The position numbers and the translations under genes were made by a program. From assembly GCA_013153205.1 (NCBI GenBank), contig JAADEW010000003.1, positions 1-9,950 on the forward strand: a stretch of DNA of 9,950 nucleotides, in the 5' to 3' direction. The DNA is from Deferribacteres bacterium (GTDB taxonomy: Bacteria; Thermosulfidibacterota; Thermosulfidibacteria; Thermosulfidibacterales; Thermosulfidibacteraceae). The notes under the pieces are model-generated. The model had not been told where the DNA came from, made no database searches, and was given only the letters and a program-made list of their open reading frames with translations. Shown here one piece after another: positions 7,430-9,950 of this stretch (its first letter is position 1; every line of letters begins with the position of its first letter).

Positions 7430-8308
7430 ATGTTTGAAGGAGCATTCGTAGCCATAGTAACGCCTTTTAAAGACGGCAGGATAGACGAAGACAAGCTGAG
7501 AGAGCTGATAGAGTTCCAGATTGAAAACGGCACCCACGGGATTGTGCCGTGCGGAACCACCGGAGAATCTGCAACCCTATCCTATGAGGAGCACAAAAGG
7601 GTTGTAAGGATTACCGTGGAGCAGGTAAAAGGAAGAGTCCCCGTTGTAGCGGGTTCAGGCTCCAACAGCACGAGAGAAGCTTTAGAGCTTACGGCTTTCG
7701 CCAAGGAAGCAGGCGCCGATGCGGCTTTAGTCATAACCCCATACTACAACAAACCCACTCAGGAAGGGCTTTACCAGCACTATAAAAAGATAGCGGAAGA
7801 GACCAAGTTTCCCATAATCATCTACAATGTTCCGGGAAGAACGGGATGTGACATACTTCCTGAGACCGTGGCAAGGCTCGCCTCACAGTTTAAGGAGATT
7901 GTTGGAATAAAGGAGGCAACCGGTTCCGTAAGGAGGGCAACGGAAGTCCTTGAAAAAATAGACCGAGACGACTTCTGCCTTCTCTCCGGAGATGACTTCA
8001 TCGTATATCCCCTAATCTGCGTTGGAGCCAAGGGAGTTATTTCGGTGGTGTCAAATATAGCTCCCAACGACATGTCCGAGCTGGTAAGCTCTGCCATGAA
8101 CGGCAATTACGAAAGGGCAAAGGACCTTCACTACAGGCTTCAGCCTCTCTGCAGAGCCATGTTTATAGAGACCAACCCCATACCCGTAAAGACCGCCCTT
8201 GCCATGATGGGCAGGATAGAAGAAGAGCTGAGACTGCCCCTATGCAGGATGAAGGAAGAGAACAGAAAGAAGCTTGAAGAGATACTCAAATCCTACGGGC
8301 TTATATAA
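7430..8308 (+). CDS. dapA: 4-hydroxy-tetrahydrodipicolinate synthase
   Basis: DapA condenses pyruvate with aspartate semialdehyde, the first committed step of DAP and lysine synthesis. The 292-residue protein is a TIM barrel of usual length. The Schiff-base lysine is K161 in GIKEATG. The proton-relay residues are T44 (in CGTTGES, 41-47), Y132 (in YNVPGRT) and probably Y106 from the neighbouring subunit (in PYYNKP). R137, the carboxylate-binding arginine, is in YNVPGRT. These features favour DapA over the related sialate lyase or KDG aldolase, and the dapF and dapB neighbours support it. A good GGAGGG Shine-Dalgarno lies at 7418-7423. Feedback inhibition by lysine cannot be judged from the sequence by eye. 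Confidence 0.97.
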   Translation: MFEGAFVAIVTPFKDGRIDEDKLRELIEFQIENGTHGIVPCGTTGESATLSYEEHKRVVRITVEQVKGRVPVVAGSGSNSTREALELTAFAKEAGADAALVITPYYNKPTQEGLYQHYKKIAEETKFPIIIYNVPGRTGCDILPETVARLASQFKEIVGIKEATGSVRRATEVLEKIDRDDFCLLSGDDFIVYPLICVGAKGVISVVSNIAPNDMSELVSSAMNGNYERAKDLHYRLQPLCRAMFIETNPIPVKTALAMMGRIEEELRLPLCRMKEENRKKLEEILKSYGLI

Positions 8309-8315
8309 GGGGTGA
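8308..8315 (+). promoter_or_regulatory. Shine-Dalgarno sequence that fixes the dapB start
   Basis: AGGGGTGA precedes the ATG at 8321 at suitable spacing. An in-frame GTG at 8312 lies within this element and has only AGG one base upstream, so it is a poor start. From the ATG the protein begins with the family-typical MKVAVAG. Confidence 0.75.
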
Positions 8316-8320
8316 AAGCG

Positions 8321-9115
8321 ATGAAGGTGGCAGTGGCAGGGGTTTGCGGAAGAATGGGAAGGACCATAGCAAGGCTCGTTGAGGAAGACCCTGAACTCAT
8401 CCTCTCTGCGGTTACGGAAGCACCTGAAAGTGAGTGGGTGGGAAAGAATACGAAAGATGCCCTGGGATTAAAGACCTCTCTCACCATAAAGGACTTCTGG
8501 GACGAAGACGACGACTTTGACGTTCTTATAGACTTTACCACACCCACTGCCACCATGAGGAATGTTGAGTTCTGTGCCCAAAACGGGAAAAAGATGGTGA
8601 TAGGAACCACGGGCTTAAGCAAAGAGCAGATAGACGCCATCTCTAAAGCCGCCCAAAGCACAGCCATCGTCTTCTCACCCAACATGAGCGTGGGGGTTAA
8701 CCTTCTTTTCAAGCTTGTAGCCGATGTAGCCCGCATCCTCGGGGAAGACTACGACGTTGAGATAGTGGAGATACACCACAGGTTCAAGAAGGATGCCCCC
8801 TCAGGAACGGCTCTTCGCCTTGCGGAAAACATAGCAGAAGCGCTGGGAAGAGACCTTGAAGAGGTAGGGGTTTACGGCAGAAAAGGGATTGTGGGCGAGC
8901 GTAAAAAGGATGAGATAGGCGTATTTGCCGTAAGGGCAGGAGACGTGGTGGGAGAGCACACCGTCATATTCGCAACCCTGGGCGAAAGGGTTGAGCTCAC
9001 CCACAGGGCCCACAGCCGCGAGACCTTTGCAAGAGGCGCTATAAGAGCCGCCAAGTGGGTTTACCACAAAGAAAGCGGCCTTTACAGCATGTGGGATGTG
9101 CTCGGCATAAAATGA
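8321..9115 (+). CDS. dapB: 4-hydroxy-tetrahydrodipicolinate reductase
   Basis: DapB reduces the DapA product with NAD(P)H to tetrahydrodipicolinate, the second step of the DAP branch. From ATG 8321 it has 264 residues. The Rossmann nucleotide-binding motif GVCGRMG (7-13) opens the protein. GTTG (95-98) and PNMSVGVN (120-127) follow. The active-site segment EIHHRFKKDAPSGT contains the HH pair (H152, H153) and the lysine (K157) of the family signature. RAGDVVGEH is the usual C-terminal domain motif. The gene starts 12 bases after dapA. Its TGA overlaps the gltX start as ATGA, which points to coupled translation. The alternative GTG start at 8312 would add only three residues. Confidence 0.97.
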   Translation: MKVAVAGVCGRMGRTIARLVEEDPELILSAVTEAPESEWVGKNTKDALGLKTSLTIKDFWDEDDDFDVLIDFTTPTATMRNVEFCAQNGKKMVIGTTGLSKEQIDAISKAAQSTAIVFSPNMSVGVNLLFKLVADVARILGEDYDVEIVEIHHRFKKDAPSGTALRLAENIAEALGRDLEEVGVYGRKGIVGERKKDEIGVFAVRAGDVVGEHTVIFATLGERVELTHRAHSRETFARGAIRAAKWVYHKESGLYSMWDVLGIK

Positions 9116-9950
9116 GGCTGAGATTTGCCCCGGCCCCCACGGGTTATCTTCACATCGGAAACTGCCGGACGGCTCTTTTCAACTACCTGTATGCTCTAAA
9201 GCACGGCGGCACCTTCACATTAAGGATTGACGACACGGGGGAAGGAGTATCTCCCGAATTTGAAAAAGCCATAGTAGAAGACCTCAAGTGGCTGGGGCTT
9301 TCGTGGGACAAGGTTTTCAGGCAGTCGGAGAGGAAAGAGCTTTACGACAGATACTTTGAAGTTCTGAAAAGCAAAGGATTCGTCTATCCCTGTTTCTGCA
9401 CGAAAGAGGAGCTTGAGAGGGAACGGGAAAAGGCGAAGAGAGCCGGAAAAGCCTACCGATATTCGGGAAAGTGCAGGAAACTGGCCGAAGATGAAAGAGA
9501 CAGGCTTATAAAATCGGGAGCGCCCCACACATGGAGGTTCGCCGTATCCCCTCAAAAGGTCAGCTTCCACGATTTGGTTAAAGGAAAAAAGAGCTTCAGC
9601 ACGAAAGGAATGGGAGACTTCATCATAAAAAGAAGCAACGGCACATACACCTATCTCTTCTCAAGCGTGGTTGATGACATAGAGCTTGGAATAACCCACA
9701 TCTTGAGAGGAGAAGACCACCTCTCAAATACGCCCCTTCAAATCCTTCTGTTTGAAGCCTTTGAAGCTGACATCCCCTTCTTCGGGCATTTTCCCCTAAT
9801 CAAAACCGAAGAGGGAAAACCCTTGAGCAAGAGGGAAAAAAGCAGATTCAGCATCCGCACCCTTAAAGAGGAAGGATACCTGCCAGAGGCTGTAAACACA
9901 TATCTTTTCAATCTGGGCAGAAAAAAGCCGGAAGAGGGCATAAAGAGCCT
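9112..9950 (+). CDS. gltX: Glutamyl-tRNA synthetase, 3' end cut off by window
   Basis: This open frame runs off the window end after 279 codons. It is a class I aminoacyl-tRNA synthetase catalytic domain that attaches glutamate to tRNA. RFAPAPTGYLHIGN carries the HIGH-type motif as HIGN (14-17), LRIDDT (37-42) replaces the common RIEDT, LRGEDH (198-203) is typical, and KPLSKR (236-241) is the KMSKS-type loop, without the HG that follows it in many GluRS. A zinc-type cysteine set is present: C94, C96 and C121, with Y117 in a YxxxC arrangement. Such CxC-YxxxC sites are known from the shorter GluQ-RS, but the GYLPEAVNTYLFNLG segment after the KMSKS loop looks like full-length GluRS. It could be the only GluRS or a second, GluRS2-like copy acting on tRNA-Gln. 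The start overlaps dapB by four bases. Confidence 0.9.
   Translation, partial: MRLRFAPAPTGYLHIGNCRTALFNYLYALKHGGTFTLRIDDTGEGVSPEFEKAIVEDLKWLGLSWDKVFRQSERKELYDRYFEVLKSKGFVYPCFCTKEELEREREKAKRAGKAYRYSGKCRKLAEDERDRLIKSGAPHTWRFAVSPQKVSFHDLVKGKKSFSTKGMGDFIIKRSNGTYTYLFSSVVDDIELGITHILRGEDHLSNTPLQILLFEAFEADIPFFGHFPLIKTEEGKPLSKREKSRFSIRTLKEEGYLPEAVNTYLFNLGRKKPEEGIKS

Noticed and set aside
8293..8736. Minus-strand open frame of 147 codons over dapB
   Set aside because: It is antisense to a fully conserved dapB including the Rossmann and GTTG motifs, Ser-rich, and has no recognisable motif.

Overview
The window is one unbroken run of plus-strand genes, almost certainly chromosomal, from a bacterium with type IV pili (or a related secretion system) and a diaminopimelate (DAP) lysine pathway. 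Arginine is coded mostly by AGA/AGG and isoleucine often by ATA, and the proteins are rich in Lys and Glu. Base composition is moderate. This combination is typical of thermophiles such as the Aquificota (Desulfurobacteriales-like) and related lineages. The lineage is an inference from style and gene content, not a database match.

Layout: a tRNA gene with a CAU anticodon (13-88) is followed by a 66-base AT-rich spacer that may hold a promoter. Then come pilB/gspE-type ATPase (155-1894), pilT (1907-3010), argH (3010-4395), a three-domain Cys-rich fibronectin-III-like lipoprotein (4380-5330), lysA (5352-6608), dapF (6613-7416), dapA (7430-8308), dapB (8321-9115) and the 5' part of a glutamyl-tRNA synthetase gene (9112 to the window end). 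Junctions are 21 bases or less, and three overlap (TAATG between pilT and argH, 16 bases between argH and the lipoprotein gene, ATGA between dapB and gltX). No internal terminator is visible, so the nine protein genes look like one transcription unit. No stretch over 300 bases lacks a gene; the longest gap is the spacer at 89-154.

Function: PilB powers pilus extension (or type II secretion assembly) and PilT powers retraction. ArgH makes arginine. DapA and DapB open the DAP branch from aspartate semialdehyde, and DapF and LysA finish it, giving meso-DAP for peptidoglycan and lysine for protein. The middle steps (aminotransferase/succinylase route or DapL) are not in the window. GltX charges tRNA with glutamate. 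The argH-lipoprotein-lysA-dapF-dapA-dapB order resembles clusters known in other bacteria, including deltaproteobacteria.

Most of the window is ordinary housekeeping. I see no sign of a new defence, mobile or RNA-based system. The least explained gene is the lipoprotein: an LptM-like CGxK-PP start, then three FnIII-like repeats with eight cysteines confined to the first two. Other points worth checking are the degenerate c-di-GMP-type tandem motif in PilB, the SD-less pilB start beside a TTGACT box, and the variant signature motifs of the glutamyl-tRNA synthetase.
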